Source: Micromonospora ferruginea (GTDB taxonomy: Bacteria > Actinomycetota > Actinomycetes > Mycobacteriales > Micromonosporaceae). From it: 64,000 nucleotides of DNA. The stretch covers positions 4,595,001 to 4,659,000 of the forward strand of contig NZ_CP059322.2 in assembly GCF_013694245.2 (NCBI RefSeq), written 5' to 3'. A program made the position numbers and the translations under genes. Positions 26,922 through 35,273 of this stretch are shown here, piece by piece; position 1 is the stretch's first letter; each line of letters begins with the position of its first letter. The notes beneath the pieces are model-generated. The model was not told where the DNA came from. It ran no database searches and saw only the letters and a program-made list of their open reading frames with translations.

Positions 26922-27886
26922 GTGCCGTCGGAGGAGTGGCCGGGGAAGAGGTGCGCGGTGGGGTCGATGGCGACCGCCGCGTTGTTGACCGCGGTCGCCG
27001 CCTCGCCGAAGCCGGTGGCGATCAGTCGGACCTTGCCCGGATATTCGGTGATGTCGCCGGCGGCGAACACCCGGGGCAGGTTGGTGGCCATGGCGCTGTC
27101 CACCAGGATGTGCCGCCGGTCGAGGGCGAGCCCCCACTCGGCGAGCGGGCCCAGATCGGCGGTGAAGCCCAGCGCGGCCACCACCGTGTCCACCGGCAGC
27201 GTCTCCGCGGCGCCGCCGCGTACGGTCAGCTCGGCGCCGGTGACGCGCTCCTCGCCGTACAGCCTGGTCACCTCGGCGTTGACCACGACGCGCACCGGCA
27301 ACCCGCGGACCCGCTCGACGGTGGCCGCGTGCGCGCGGAACCGGTCCCGCCGGTGCACGAGCGTCACCGACCGGGCCAGCGGGGCGAGCGTGGCCGCCCA
27401 GTCGAAGGCCGAGTCACCGCCGCCGACGATGAGCACGTGCCGGTCGGTCAGCTCGGTCGGCTGCGGCACGAAATAGACGATGCCGCCACCGGTGAAGCTG
27501 TCCGCGACCGGCAGCGGCCGGGGCGTGAAGCTGCCCAGCCCGCCGGTCACCACCACCGCGCCGCAGCGCATCTGCTCGCCGCCGGCCAGCCCGAGGACCG
27601 GCCGCCCGTCGAGGTGGGCGAGCTTCTCCGCGCGTACGCCGAGCAGGTAGTCGGGGTGGAACGGCGCGGCCTGGGCGACCAGGTTCGCGACCAGCTCCCG
27701 GCCCTTCACGGCGGGGAAGCCGGCGACGTCGAGGATCAGCTTCTCCGGGTACATCGCGGTGACCTGCCCGCCCGCCTCGGGCAGCGCGTCGATCACGGCC
27801 ACCGAGAGCCCACGGAAGCCGGCGTAGTAGGCGGCGAAGAGCCCGGCCGGGCCGGCCCCGATCACGGCGACATCGACCTCGCGCAT
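26918..27886 (-). CDS. Ferredoxin-NADP reductase-type FAD/NAD(P) oxidoreductase
   Basis: 322 residues in thioredoxin-reductase-like architecture. FAD site VIGAGPAGLFAAYYAG (~8), second nucleotide site VLIVGGGDSAFDWA (~152) and a C-terminal FAAGDITEYPGK FAD motif. The CxxC redox pair of thioredoxin reductase is absent (the position reads GGGDSAFDWA), which matches the YumC-type ferredoxin/flavodoxin-NADP reductases. It would pass electrons between NADPH and ferredoxin. The TAA is provided by the palindromic element downstream. No ferredoxin gene is adjacent. Confidence 0.88.
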   Translation of the reverse strand: MREVDVAVIGAGPAGLFAAYYAGFRGLSVAVIDALPEAGGQVTAMYPEKLILDVAGFPAVKGRELVANLVAQAAPFHPDYLLGVRAEKLAHLDGRPVLGLAGGEQMRCGAVVVTGGLGSFTPRPLPVADSFTGGGIVYFVPQPTELTDRHVLIVGGGDSAFDWAATLAPLARSVTLVHRRDRFRAHAATVERVRGLPVRVVVNAEVTRLYGEERVTGAELTVRGGAAETLPVDTVVAALGFTADLGPLAEWGLALDRRHILVDSAMATNLPRVFAAGDITEYPGKVRLIATGFGEAATAVNNAAVAIDPTAHLFPGHSSDGT

Positions 27887-27993
27887 GGCGTACCGTCACT
27901 TTCCGCCCGGGATGGATCAACGGGTGCTGATGCCGACGGTAGGCGGACGGGTGGCGGTGGGCAAGCACGTCCCGCCGATGGACGAACGCGTCG

Positions 27994-28653
27994 TCAGGGG
28001 AAGGTGACCGGCGGTGACCCGAGCCGGTCGTGCGCGCCGCTGTCGGACCGACGGCGGAACAGGATCGCCGCGACCACGCCGCCGAGCAGCCCGAACAGGT
28101 GGCCCTGCCAGGAGATCCGCTCGTCGGTGGGGAGGATGCCCAGCAGTTGCCAGCCGTAGAGCAGCCCGACCAGCAGCACCACGGCGAAATTCCACCAGCT
28201 CCGCTCCACCACGCCCCGGGTGATCAGGACGCCGAGGTAGCCGAAGATCACCCCGCTCGCGCCGACCACCACCGAGGTGGGCGAGCCGGTGAACCACACG
28301 CCCAGGCCGCTGACCAGGATGATCACCGCGGTGGACCAGAGGAACCGGCGGGTGCCGGCGGCCAGCACGAACGTGCCGAGCAGGATGAGCGGGATGCTGT
28401 TGCTGTAGAGGTGGTTCCAGCCGGCGTGCAGGAACGGCGAGAAGAAGACGCCGTCCAGGCCCTGGATCCGGTGCGGGATGATGCCGGCGGTGACGTCGAG
28501 GTTGAGGCGCAGCCCGACGTCGAGCGCCTCGATGAGGAACAGCACCGGCACGACCGCGCACATCGCGACGAAGGCCCGGCCGAGCGACGCGTAGAACGCG
28601 TCTGTGCCGAACCGGTGGGGGTCTCCGCCGCGAGGGCCGTCCTGCCAGGTCAC
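27994..28653 (-). CDS. Rhomboid-family intramembrane serine protease
   Basis: 219 residues and about six membrane helices. The rhomboid dyad is present: nucleophile S133 in GASGVIFG and H185 in WQGHLFGLLGG. The HAGWNHLYSN stretch supplies the oxyanion-side Asn/His residues. It would cleave membrane-spanning substrates within the bilayer. The start is a GTG; the basic, charged C-terminus should face the cytoplasm. It lies 3' of the transglycosylase gene but is separated from it by a hairpin. Confidence 0.92.
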   Translation of the reverse strand: MTWQDGPRGGDPHRFGTDAFYASLGRAFVAMCAVVPVLFLIEALDVGLRLNLDVTAGIIPHRIQGLDGVFFSPFLHAGWNHLYSNSIPLILLGTFVLAAGTRRFLWSTAVIILVSGLGVWFTGSPTSVVVGASGVIFGYLGVLITRGVVERSWWNFAVVLLVGLLYGWQLLGILPTDERISWQGHLFGLLGGVVAAILFRRRSDSGAHDRLGSPPVTFP

Positions 28654-28706
28654 CCACCAAGAGCTATCAGTAAATGCGGCCGGCCGCCAGTCGAGGGGGC
28701 GAACGA

Positions 28707-28746
28707 CGACGGCGGGACACGCGGATCACCGCGCGTCCCGCCGTCG
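28707..28746. terminator. Hairpin terminator after transglycosylase gene
   Basis: CGACGGCGGGAC at 28707-28718 is the exact reverse complement of GTCCCGCCGTCG at 28735-28746. It follows the transglycosylase TGA by a few bases in the direction of transcription. Confidence 0.78.
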
Positions 28747-28752
28747 GTCGGA

Positions 28753-29454
28753 TCAGTACCAGCCCTCGCTCTGCGACTGCTGCCAGGCGCCGCACGGGGT
28801 GTCGTAGCGGCCCTTGATGTAGCCGAGACCCCACTCGATCTGGGTGGCGGGGTTGGTCCGCCAGTCGTCGGCCACCGAGCCCATCTTGCTGCCGGGCACG
28901 GCCTGCGGGATCCCGTACGCGCCGGAGCTGCTGTTCGAGGCCTTCGGGTTCCAGCCGCTCTCCTTCGTCCAGAGCTTGTCCAGACAGGGGAACTGGTCGA
29001 TCCCGAAGCCCTTGTCGAGCATGACGGCACAACCGATCTTCCGGTTGCCGCTGTACTCCGCGCACGAGGCCGGGATCGGCCCGTCGTACGGCTTCGCCTT
29101 GGCGTCGGCGGTCGCCTTGGCCTCGGCCTCCGCCGCGTCCCGCTCCTTCTTGCGGTTCGCGGCGGCCGCCTCGGCCGCCTTGGCCCGCTCGGCGGCTTCC
29201 TTCGCCGCCGCCGCGGCCCGCAGCTTGGCCTGGTACTCGGCGGCCCGCTGCTTCGACGACTGCAGGCGATGGTCGGCCTGCCGTTCGCGCTGGTAGGTGT
29301 ATTCGGCCTGGTCGACCTCGCGGCCGACCTGCGCGGTCAGACCCTGCTCTTGGGTCTGACGATCTTCGCCCAGGTAGAAACCGCCGGCAACGCCCACGGA
29401 GAGCAGCGCGACAGCGGCCGTACGGGCGCCGAACCGGCTCCACAGCCGACTCAC
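28753..29454 (-). CDS. Secreted lytic transglycosylase-like protein
   Basis: 233 residues. An N-terminal hydrophobic anchor or signal (ARTAAVALLSVGVAGGFYLG) is followed by a long charged Ala/Glu/Lys coiled coil (~50-130), then a lysozyme-like SLT domain: KLWTKESGWNPKASNSSSGAYGIPQAVPG, with the catalytic Glu in TKESGW, and DWRTNPATQIEWGLGYI. Such enzymes cleave peptidoglycan glycan strands. GTG 29454 is chosen because GAAGGGAAAC precedes it and it directly starts the signal; the open frame extends much further 5' without sense. A 302-bp leader precedes it. Confidence 0.88.
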   Translation of the reverse strand: MSRLWSRFGARTAAVALLSVGVAGGFYLGEDRQTQEQGLTAQVGREVDQAEYTYQRERQADHRLQSSKQRAAEYQAKLRAAAAAKEAAERAKAAEAAAANRKKERDAAEAEAKATADAKAKPYDGPIPASCAEYSGNRKIGCAVMLDKGFGIDQFPCLDKLWTKESGWNPKASNSSSGAYGIPQAVPGSKMGSVADDWRTNPATQIEWGLGYIKGRYDTPCGAWQQSQSEGWY

Positions 29455-29756
29455 GAAGTTTCCCTTCGTCGGAGGCAGGGACACGGCACCACGCGTGGCC
29501 TGGTTACGGCCGCGCCCGGGTGCCGCAAGCGCCCCGCCCCGCCGGTCTCGACCGGCGCGCCGGCCCTCGTGGCTCCCGCCGTCCGTGGCGGAGAATGCTC
29601 GACGAGGGCCCGGCGCGAATGGGGCTCCAGACACCGGAGTTGTCGGTGACGCTCGATGGACACCATCGCGCACGGTGAGGCGGGTGGGAAACCGCGGAGG
29701 GCAAAAGTGATCTGCGCCACATTTAAAATGCGGACGAAGTAGGACAAATAGGCGAG
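29455..29756 (-). other. 302-bp leader upstream of the transglycosylase gene
   Basis: No gene is evident. The part near the transglycosylase start is very GC-rich with hairpins, for example GCCGGTC-TC-GACCGGC at 29541-29556; the far part (29700-29745) is AT-richer (ATTTAAAAT) and is the likeliest promoter. A structured leader would fit regulation of a cell-wall hydrolase, but I could not match the c-di-AMP riboswitch hallmarks that occur before such genes. Confidence 0.4.
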
Positions 29757-31166
29757 TCAGCCCGGGATGTCCTCCAGCAGGTCGGTGACCATCGCGGCGA
29801 TCGGAGATCGCTCCGATCGGCTGAGGGTGACGTGCGCGAAGAGCGGATGGCCCTTCAGCGCCTCGATCACCGCGGTCACCCCGTCGTGCCGGCCCACCCG
29901 GAGGTTGTCGCGCTGCGCCACGTCGTGGGTGAGCACCACCCGCGAACCCTGGCCGATCCGGGACAGCACGGTGAGCAGGACCCCCCGCTCCAACGACTGG
30001 GCCTCGTCGACGATGACGAACGCGTCGTGCAGGCTCCTACCCCGGATGTGGGTGAGCGGCAGCACCTCCAGCAGCCCGCGCGAGGTGACCTCCTCCAGCA
30101 CGTTCTCGTGCACCACCGCGCCGAGCGTGTCGAAGACCGCCTGGGCCCAGGGCGACATCTTCTCCGACTCCGAGCCGGGCAGGTAGCCGAGTTCCTGGCC
30201 GCCGACCGCGTACAGCGGGCGGAAGACGATCACCTTCTTGTGCCGCCGGCGCTCCATCACCGCCTCCAGGCCGGCGCAGAGGGCCAGGGCCGACTTGCCG
30301 GTGCCGGCCCGGCCGCCCATCGAGACGATGCCGATCGACTCGTCCAGCAGCAGGTCCAGCGCGATCCGCTGCTCGGCCGACCGCCCGTGCAGGCCGAACG
30401 CCTCGCGGTCGCCACGCACCAGCCGCACCGTCTTGTCGGGCAGCACCCGGCCGAGCGCCGAGCCGCGCGCCGAGTGCAGCACCAGCCCGGTGTGGCAGGG
30501 CAGCCCCGCCGCGGCGTCCAGGTCCAGCGCGTCGCCCGCGTACAGCCGGCCGATCTCCTCCTCGGCCAGCTCCAGCTCGGCCATCCCGGTCCAGGTCGGG
30601 TCGCTGGCCTGGCCGTGCCGGTACTCGTCCGCGCGCAGGCCGACCGACGCCGCCTTCACCCGCAGCGGCATGTCCTTGCTGACCAGCGTCACCTCACGCC
30701 CCTCGGCGGCGAGGTTGAGCGCCACCGAGAGGATCCGGGCGTCGTTCGACTCGTTGCGGAAGCCGGGCGGCAGCACGCCGTCGTCGGTGTGGTTGAGCTC
30801 CACCCGCAGCGTCCCGCCCTGGTCGTTGGCGGGCACCGGCCGGTCCAGCCGGCCGTGCCGCACCCGCAGCTCGTCCAGCATGCGCAGCGACTGGCGGGCG
30901 AACCAGCCGAGTTCGGGATGGTGCCGCTTGCCCTCCAGCTCGGAGATGACCACCAGCGGCAGCACCACCTCGTGCTCGGCGAAGCGATGGAACGCCGCCG
31001 GGTCGGAGAGCAGGACGGAGGTGTCCAGCACGAATGCCGGGCCCGATGGTCGAGGCTCCTCGGTGGCGGCAGCGGCGGCGGTGCGCCGGCTGCGGGTGGT
31101 CCGACGGGTCGTGGCGGTCGCGGCCGGGGTCTGGTCGGCACCGGCGGGGGTACGGCGAGTGGTCAC
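29757..31166 (-). CDS. PIN-PhoH ATPase (PhoH2 type)
   Basis: 469 residues with two domains. An N-terminal Ala/Thr/Arg-rich leader precedes a PIN RNase domain starting FVLDTSVLL (D48), with NESNDARIL and VTLVSKD carrying the further acidic residues. The C-terminal PhoH NTPase has Walker A GRAGTGKSALA near residue 285, LGYLPGSESEKMSPW, and Walker B AFVIVDEAQSL. PIN-PhoH proteins of actinobacteria are described as RNA-unwinding and cleaving enzymes, sometimes with an antitoxin; no antitoxin-like gene is adjacent here. GTG start at 31166. Confidence 0.93.
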   Translation of the reverse strand: MTTRRTPAGADQTPAATATTRRTTRSRRTAAAAATEEPRPSGPAFVLDTSVLLSDPAAFHRFAEHEVVLPLVVISELEGKRHHPELGWFARQSLRMLDELRVRHGRLDRPVPANDQGGTLRVELNHTDDGVLPPGFRNESNDARILSVALNLAAEGREVTLVSKDMPLRVKAASVGLRADEYRHGQASDPTWTGMAELELAEEEIGRLYAGDALDLDAAAGLPCHTGLVLHSARGSALGRVLPDKTVRLVRGDREAFGLHGRSAEQRIALDLLLDESIGIVSMGGRAGTGKSALALCAGLEAVMERRRHKKVIVFRPLYAVGGQELGYLPGSESEKMSPWAQAVFDTLGAVVHENVLEEVTSRGLLEVLPLTHIRGRSLHDAFVIVDEAQSLERGVLLTVLSRIGQGSRVVLTHDVAQRDNLRVGRHDGVTAVIEALKGHPLFAHVTLSRSERSPIAAMVTDLLEDIPG

Positions 31167-31428
31167 AGGCCTGCTCCGCGGGTGGGCACCCGGCCACCCG
31201 AGTTCCGCCTCTTCCGGTGCCCGGCGGACACGGGGTCGGATGCGGGCCCCGTGCGCGAGGTCGCAGGTCCGGGCTGTCCGGATGGCCCGGGAAAACCCCG
31301 TGCCATGCCTAGACGCTAATCCCCGTGGGCCCGCGCGGCTAGGGGTCCGGATGGATCTCCGATGAACGCGGGAGAAAGTGGCCGGGATGCATGCCCCCTG
31401 CGCGCATCCCGGCCGGTCAGGTGGGGCC

Positions 31429-31854
31429 TCAGCCGGTGCGGCGGACCAGGGTGCCGGCCCGCGGCCCGGCGGCCGTCGCGGCGAACGAGGACCCGGTGTA
31501 CGTGGTGCCCACGCGGGCGGCCGAGCCGCCGAGCTGGGCGGTCGCGGTGACCCGTACGGCCGGGGCGCCGGGGCGGGCGGTGACCGCCGCCGGCACGGTG
31601 GTGCCGCCGAACGGCGTGGACGCCCGCCCGACCGACGTCACCACGGTCGGCGCGGGACCGGAGAGCGCCGAGGCGATGGCGGCCTGGGCGTCCCGGCGGC
31701 GGCGGTTCCAGGCGCCCCGGTCGCCGTCGAAGTAGCCCTGCCGGTAGCCGAACCGGTAACCGATCCGGTAGCTGAGCTGGCCGTGCAGCCGACCGGCGGC
31801 GTAGCAGGTGGAGCCGAGGACCAGGACCAGCACGACGGCGAGGAAGGGGCTCAC
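31429..31854 (-). CDS. Small single-pass membrane protein, unknown
   Basis: 141 residues. An N-terminal helix (FLAVVLVLVLGSTCYAAG) is followed by aromatic/Gly/Arg repeats (YRIGYRFGYRQGYFDGDRG) and a Thr/Ala/Val-rich tail without recognisable domain. GTG 31854 overlaps the stop of the gene before it in a GTGA arrangement, so the two form an operon. No assigned function. Confidence 0.7.
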   Translation of the reverse strand: MSPFLAVVLVLVLGSTCYAAGRLHGQLSYRIGYRFGYRQGYFDGDRGAWNRRRRDAQAAIASALSGPAPTVVTSVGRASTPFGGTTVPAAVTARPGAPAVRVTATAQLGGSAARVGTTYTGSSFAATAAGPRAGTLVRRTG

Positions 31855-32192
31855 CGCTCGTCCGCCCCGGGCAGCGGGTCGACCACCAGCAACCGTTCCA
31901 GGTCGTCGGTGCCGACCTCCTCGACCAGCTCGACGCTGATCCGGCAGCCGTCGAGGATCACCTCGGCGACGGACGCCCGGCGGATCTCGCCGCCGGAGTC
32001 GTAGACACGCACGCTCAGTTCGGGACAGCCGAGGTGGGTACGCCAGGCGTCCCACTCCCCCCGGTCACCGACGCTCAGCGAGAGGTACCGGCAGCCCCGG
32101 GCGAGATAGAGGCGCCACGGGGCGCTCAACCCGGCGGAGACTCCGTCCGCGATCAACCCGAACGCCTGGGCACGGGTCGCGAGCTCGGTCAC
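31851..32192 (-). CDS. Small hypothetical protein
   Basis: 113 residues, soluble, alpha/beta, acidic: SAPWRLYLARGCRYLSLSVGDRGEWDAW and then VRVYDSGGEIRRASVAEVILDG. I do not recognise the family. It is the first gene of a two-gene minus-strand unit and diverges from an XRE regulator gene across 264 bp. Confidence 0.7.
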   Translation of the reverse strand: MTELATRAQAFGLIADGVSAGLSAPWRLYLARGCRYLSLSVGDRGEWDAWRTHLGCPELSVRVYDSGGEIRRASVAEVILDGCRISVELVEEVGTDDLERLLVVDPLPGADER

Positions 32193-32444
32193 GAAACCCC
32201 CTCCGCAACCGCGGAGTGACGCATGTGAGCACTCGTCGTCTCAAGCACGTGACACACCGTAAGTTGTCTCATGAGCGTGACAGTATCAGCTTTCCGTCCG
32301 TTTGCGACTGCACTCGTGTCTATCTATTCTGCCCGGGTGGCACCCCTCAGAAGCAGCTCTGGATCGTTTACCGGCGAACCCGGATCGACGTCACGTCTGC
32401 GTGACACCAGCGCGCCGAGCCACCCCGCAACGACCGACTGGCCG

Positions 32445-32450
32445 TACCGT
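32445..32450 (+). promoter_or_regulatory. -10 box (TACCGT) for XRE regulator gene
   Basis: TACCGT six bases before GTG 32457. The upstream region carries three GTGACA motifs (32249, 32277, 32401), possibly regulator sites. Confidence 0.48.
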
Positions 32451-32456
32451 CACGGG

Positions 32457-32897
32457 GTGAGTGAGACGGCCAACGCACGGAAGATCGCTTTCGCCACCTT
32501 CGTCCGCCGCGCGCTGGACGACGCCCGCGCCATGCGGGCCTGGAGCGGCACCGAGGTCTCCCGGCGCACCGGCGTCTCCCGGCAGACCATCAACCGCTGG
32601 GTCCGCGGCGACTGGGCCAGCGACCCCGAGGCCGAGCGCGTGGTCGCCTTCTGCGAGGGGCTCGGGCTCGACCCGACCGGCGCGTTCACGGCGCTCGGCT
32701 GGGACCGGGCGACCGGCTCCCGCGCCGCCCCCACGCCGCCGCCGATGGACCCCGACGTCGAGGCGCTGCTGCGCCGGCTGGTCGACCCGAACGTCTCCGA
32801 GGCGGAGAAGTTCCACATTCGAGAAACCATTCGTTACCTCGCATATCGCCCGACTCTTCCGGCAAATGTCCGAAATCGAGGGAAACAGGCGGGGTAG
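32457..32897 (+). CDS. XRE-type helix-turn-helix regulator
   Basis: 146 residues. The central segment WSGTEVSRRTGVSRQTINRWVRGDWASDPEAERVVAFCEGLGL is an XRE/Cro-like helix-turn-helix with its supporting helices (~25-75). The C-terminal part (VEALLRRLVDPNVSEAEKFHIRETIRYLAY) is helical and probably mediates dimerisation. GTG 32457 fits the leaderless box. It diverges from the 31851-32192 gene and may regulate that pair. Confidence 0.85.
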   Translation: MSETANARKIAFATFVRRALDDARAMRAWSGTEVSRRTGVSRQTINRWVRGDWASDPEAERVVAFCEGLGLDPTGAFTALGWDRATGSRAAPTPPPMDPDVEALLRRLVDPNVSEAEKFHIRETIRYLAYRPTLPANVRNRGKQAG

Positions 32898-33060
32898 TTC
32901 CTCAGATGGCGAAAGAACGGAAGGTCAGTCCCGATCGTTTCGCCTCGGGGACGGATCGGACCGGCTAGCGTCCACGTTTGTACTGCTAAGGGCTCGTCGT
33001 CGGCGGGGGGACGGGACACAGCCGAACCCAGCCCTGCGGGACAGAAGGAGGGGTCTGTCC

Positions 33061-33414
33061 ATGACCCTGAAATGGTTGGCAGTCGTGGTCGCGGTGGTGT
33101 CGGTGACATCCTGCGTGACCGGCAACGTGGTGGTCGGTGTGCTGAACGGCGGGCAGCTTCCCCTGGTCGTCAATCTCCTCACGCTCACCACGGCCGGCAC
33201 AGCGGTGATCATCGCCGTCGTCGCCGAGTTGCACGACCGGCTCAACGACCGGGTCAGCGCGCTCACCGAGTTCCTGGTGGCGCGGCTCAACGAGATCGAG
33301 GCGCACACCGGCGACCGGAACACCGGCTTCGTGGAGGGCTACCTGCTCAGCCACGGGCCGGAGGCGGCCGTGGTGCCGTTCGGGCGCCGGGGAAGAGGAG
33401 CCGCCGAACGCTGA
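33061..33414 (+). CDS. Small two-helix membrane protein, unknown
   Basis: 117 residues. Two transmembrane helices (LAVVVAVVSVTSCVTGNVVVGV and LPLVVNLLTLTTAGTAVIIAVVAEL) are followed by a cytoplasmic amphipathic helix (DRLNDRVSALTEFLVARLNEIEAHTGDRN). ATG 33061 follows AGAAGGAGGGG at good spacing. I see no known family; a position 3' of the XRE gene may be incidental. Confidence 0.78.
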   Translation: MTLKWLAVVVAVVSVTSCVTGNVVVGVLNGGQLPLVVNLLTLTTAGTAVIIAVVAELHDRLNDRVSALTEFLVARLNEIEAHTGDRNTGFVEGYLLSHGPEAAVVPFGRRGRGAAER

Positions 33415-33470
33415 CCACCGCGTCGCCTCGACGTCACATCTCGGCCACGAATACGCCGCCCGGCGCGGGG

Positions 33471-33476
33471 TACGCT
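33471..33476 (+). promoter_or_regulatory. -10 box (TACGCT) for otsB
   Basis: TACGCT seven bases before GTG 33484; predicted leaderless start. Confidence 0.5.
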
Positions 33477-33483
33477 GTCGCGC

Positions 33484-34599
33484 GTGCCGCCGTTGAATCT
33501 GGGCAACCAGCCGCCGAAGACTCCGTTGGACGCCGAGCACGCCTGGCGTGCCACCGCCGCCCGCGCTGGTGACGTCGTGCTCTTCTTCGACTTCGACGGC
33601 ACACTCGCGCCGGTCGACGACGACCCCACCGCGGTCCGGCCCGCGCCGAAGGTGCTCGCCGCGCTGGAGGCGCTCGCCCCCCGGGTACGCCGGATCGCCA
33701 TCGTCTCCGCGCGCCCGGTCGATTTCCTCCGCGACCACCTGGGCGGCCTCGCCGGCGTCGACCTGTATGGGCTCTACGGCCTGGAGCACAGTCACTCCGG
33801 CGGCGAGACGGTCACCGAGCCGGCCGCCCTGCCGTGGGTGCCGACCATGGCCGAGCTGGCCGCACAGGCCGAGGCCGAGCTGCCGCCCGGCGCGCTCGTC
33901 GAGTTCAAGCGGCTCTCCGTCGCGCTGCACTGGCGCACCGCCCCGCAGCTCGGCGACGTGGTGCAGGAGTGGGGCCGGGCCCGGGCCGAGCGGCTGGGCC
34001 TGCGCTGCCAGGCCGGCCGCATGGTGCTGGAGTTGAAGCCCCCGGTCGACCGGGACAAGGGCATGGTCATCGGCGAGACGGTCCGGGACGCCGGCGGCGC
34101 CTGGTACTTCGGCGACGACGTGTCCGACATCAAGGCCTTCGCCGCGCTGCGCGCCCGCGCCGCCACCGACCCCGACTTCCTGGGCGTCTGCGTGGCCGTC
34201 GCCAACCCGGAGACCGGCCACGAGGTCGCCGACGCCGCCGACCTCACGCTCGACTCCCCGGCCGCCCTGGGCGACTTCCTCACCGCCGCCCTCCCCACCT
34301 CACCTAACCCACCCCACCCCCGCTCCACCCCACCCCGCTCCACCCCGCCCCACCCCTCGGCGATCTTGCACTTGCTGCCCGGGCAAAGCCGGCATGAGCC
34401 CCATATCGAGGGCCGAATGTGCAAGATCGACGGGGAGACAGGCCGAGGGAGAGGGGAGAGGGGAGAGGGGGTCAGACGCCGTAGCGGCGTTGGCGGGTGG
34501 CGTAGGAGCGCAGGGCGCGGAGGAAGTCGACTTTGCGGAAGTCGGGCCAGTTCAGCTCGCAGAAGTAGAACTCCGAGTGCGCGCTCTGCCAGAGCATGA
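33484..34599 (+). CDS. otsB: Trehalose-6-phosphate phosphatase with run-on C-terminus
   Basis: HAD-superfamily trehalose-phosphatase that dephosphorylates trehalose 6-phosphate. DxD motif VVLFFDFDGTL (D36, D38), motif II IVSARP, lysine region ELKPPVDRDKGMVI and the acidic motif YFGDDVSDI are all present. The enzyme normally ends near LGDFLTAAL, residue 270 here. The frame instead stays open for about 100 more codons through a Pro/Ser tract, the AAGATC palindrome, and 128 bp antisense to uppS. Either the stop has been lost or a small indel lies near 34290. No otsA is in the window. Confidence 0.9.
   Translation: MPPLNLGNQPPKTPLDAEHAWRATAARAGDVVLFFDFDGTLAPVDDDPTAVRPAPKVLAALEALAPRVRRIAIVSARPVDFLRDHLGGLAGVDLYGLYGLEHSHSGGETVTEPAALPWVPTMAELAAQAEAELPPGALVEFKRLSVALHWRTAPQLGDVVQEWGRARAERLGLRCQAGRMVLELKPPVDRDKGMVIGETVRDAGGAWYFGDDVSDIKAFAALRARAATDPDFLGVCVAVANPETGHEVADAADLTLDSPAALGDFLTAALPTSPNPPHPRSTPPRSTPPHPSAILHLLPGQSRHEPHIEGRMCKIDGETGRGRGERGEGVRRRSGVGGWRRSAGRGGSRLCGSRASSARRSRTPSARSARA
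34361..34429. repeat. AAGATC-armed inverted repeat, copy 2
   Basis: CGATCTTGCAC at 34361-34371 pairs exactly with GTGCAAGATCG at 34419-34429, around a loop with a CATATCGA motif. It sits between the convergent otsB and uppS catalytic regions, in a C-rich tract (CCCCGCTCCAC repeats at 34320-34357). The otsB frame passes through it. Confidence 0.72.
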
Positions 34600-35242
34600 A
34601 GCCGGAGAGCCGCTGCTCGCCACTGGTCCGGATGATCAAGTCCGGGTCGGGTAGGCCCTTGGTGTAGAGGTGCTCCGAGATGTCGTCCACGTCGATCGTG
34701 GTCGCCAGCTCCTCCAGCGTGCCGCCGTGCGCCGCGTGCTCCAGCAGCAGCGAGCGGACCGCGTCGGCGATCTCGCGCCGGCCGCCGTACCCGACGGCGA
34801 TGTTGACCTGAGCCCCGCCGTCGCGGTCCCGGGTGCGCTCGGCGGCGCCCTTCAGCGCCGCCGCGTGCTGCGCCGGCAGCACATCGAGCGCGCCCACCAT
34901 GCGCAGCCGCCAGGGGTTGCCCTCCTCGGCCAGCTCGCTGGTCAGGTCCTCGATGATCTGGAGCAGCGGGTCCAGCTCGGCGGCCGGCCGGGAGAGGTTG
35001 TCGGTGGAGAGCAACCAGAGCGTGACGTGGCCGACGCCGGCCGCGTCGCACCAGCGCAGCAGCTCCTTGATCCGCTCGGCGCCCATCCGGTGGCCGTCGT
35101 TCGGATCGACGAAGCCCATCTCCCGGGCCCACCTGCGGTTGCCGTCGCACATCACACCGACGTGCGCGGGCACGGGCTTGCCCGCGAGCTTCGCCGTCAA
35201 CCGGCGCTCGTACACGGAGTAGAGAAGTTTCCGCAGAGTCAT
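34472..35242 (-). CDS. Cis-prenyltransferase (isoprenyl diphosphate synthase)
   Basis: 256 residues of the UppS family. HVGVMCDGNRRWAREMG (catalytic D33), HVTLWLLSTDNLSRP, VNIAVGYGGRREI and LPDPDLIIRTSGEQRLSGFMLWQ are all family signatures. In mycobacteria two paralogues exist, a short-chain farnesyl and a decaprenyl synthase; sequence and length here do not decide which, though the N-terminus (LRKLLYSVYERRL) is like the short-chain type. The product carries cell-wall precursors. Substrate IPP comes from the ispH pathway. ATG 35242. Confidence 0.93.
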   Translation of the reverse strand: MTLRKLLYSVYERRLTAKLAGKPVPAHVGVMCDGNRRWAREMGFVDPNDGHRMGAERIKELLRWCDAAGVGHVTLWLLSTDNLSRPAAELDPLLQIIEDLTSELAEEGNPWRLRMVGALDVLPAQHAAALKGAAERTRDRDGGAQVNIAVGYGGRREIADAVRSLLLEHAAHGGTLEELATTIDVDDISEHLYTKGLPDPDLIIRTSGEQRLSGFMLWQSAHSEFYFCELNWPDFRKVDFLRALRSYATRQRRYGV

Positions 35243-35273
35243 CACCTTGCAGGGTAGCGACCCACGACGAAGA

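Noticed and set aside
29455..29756. c-di-AMP (ydaO) riboswitch
   Set aside because: I looked for the GGGGTGAATC-type block and the distal ACAGCTAACCC-like block on the gene strand and found neither convincingly.
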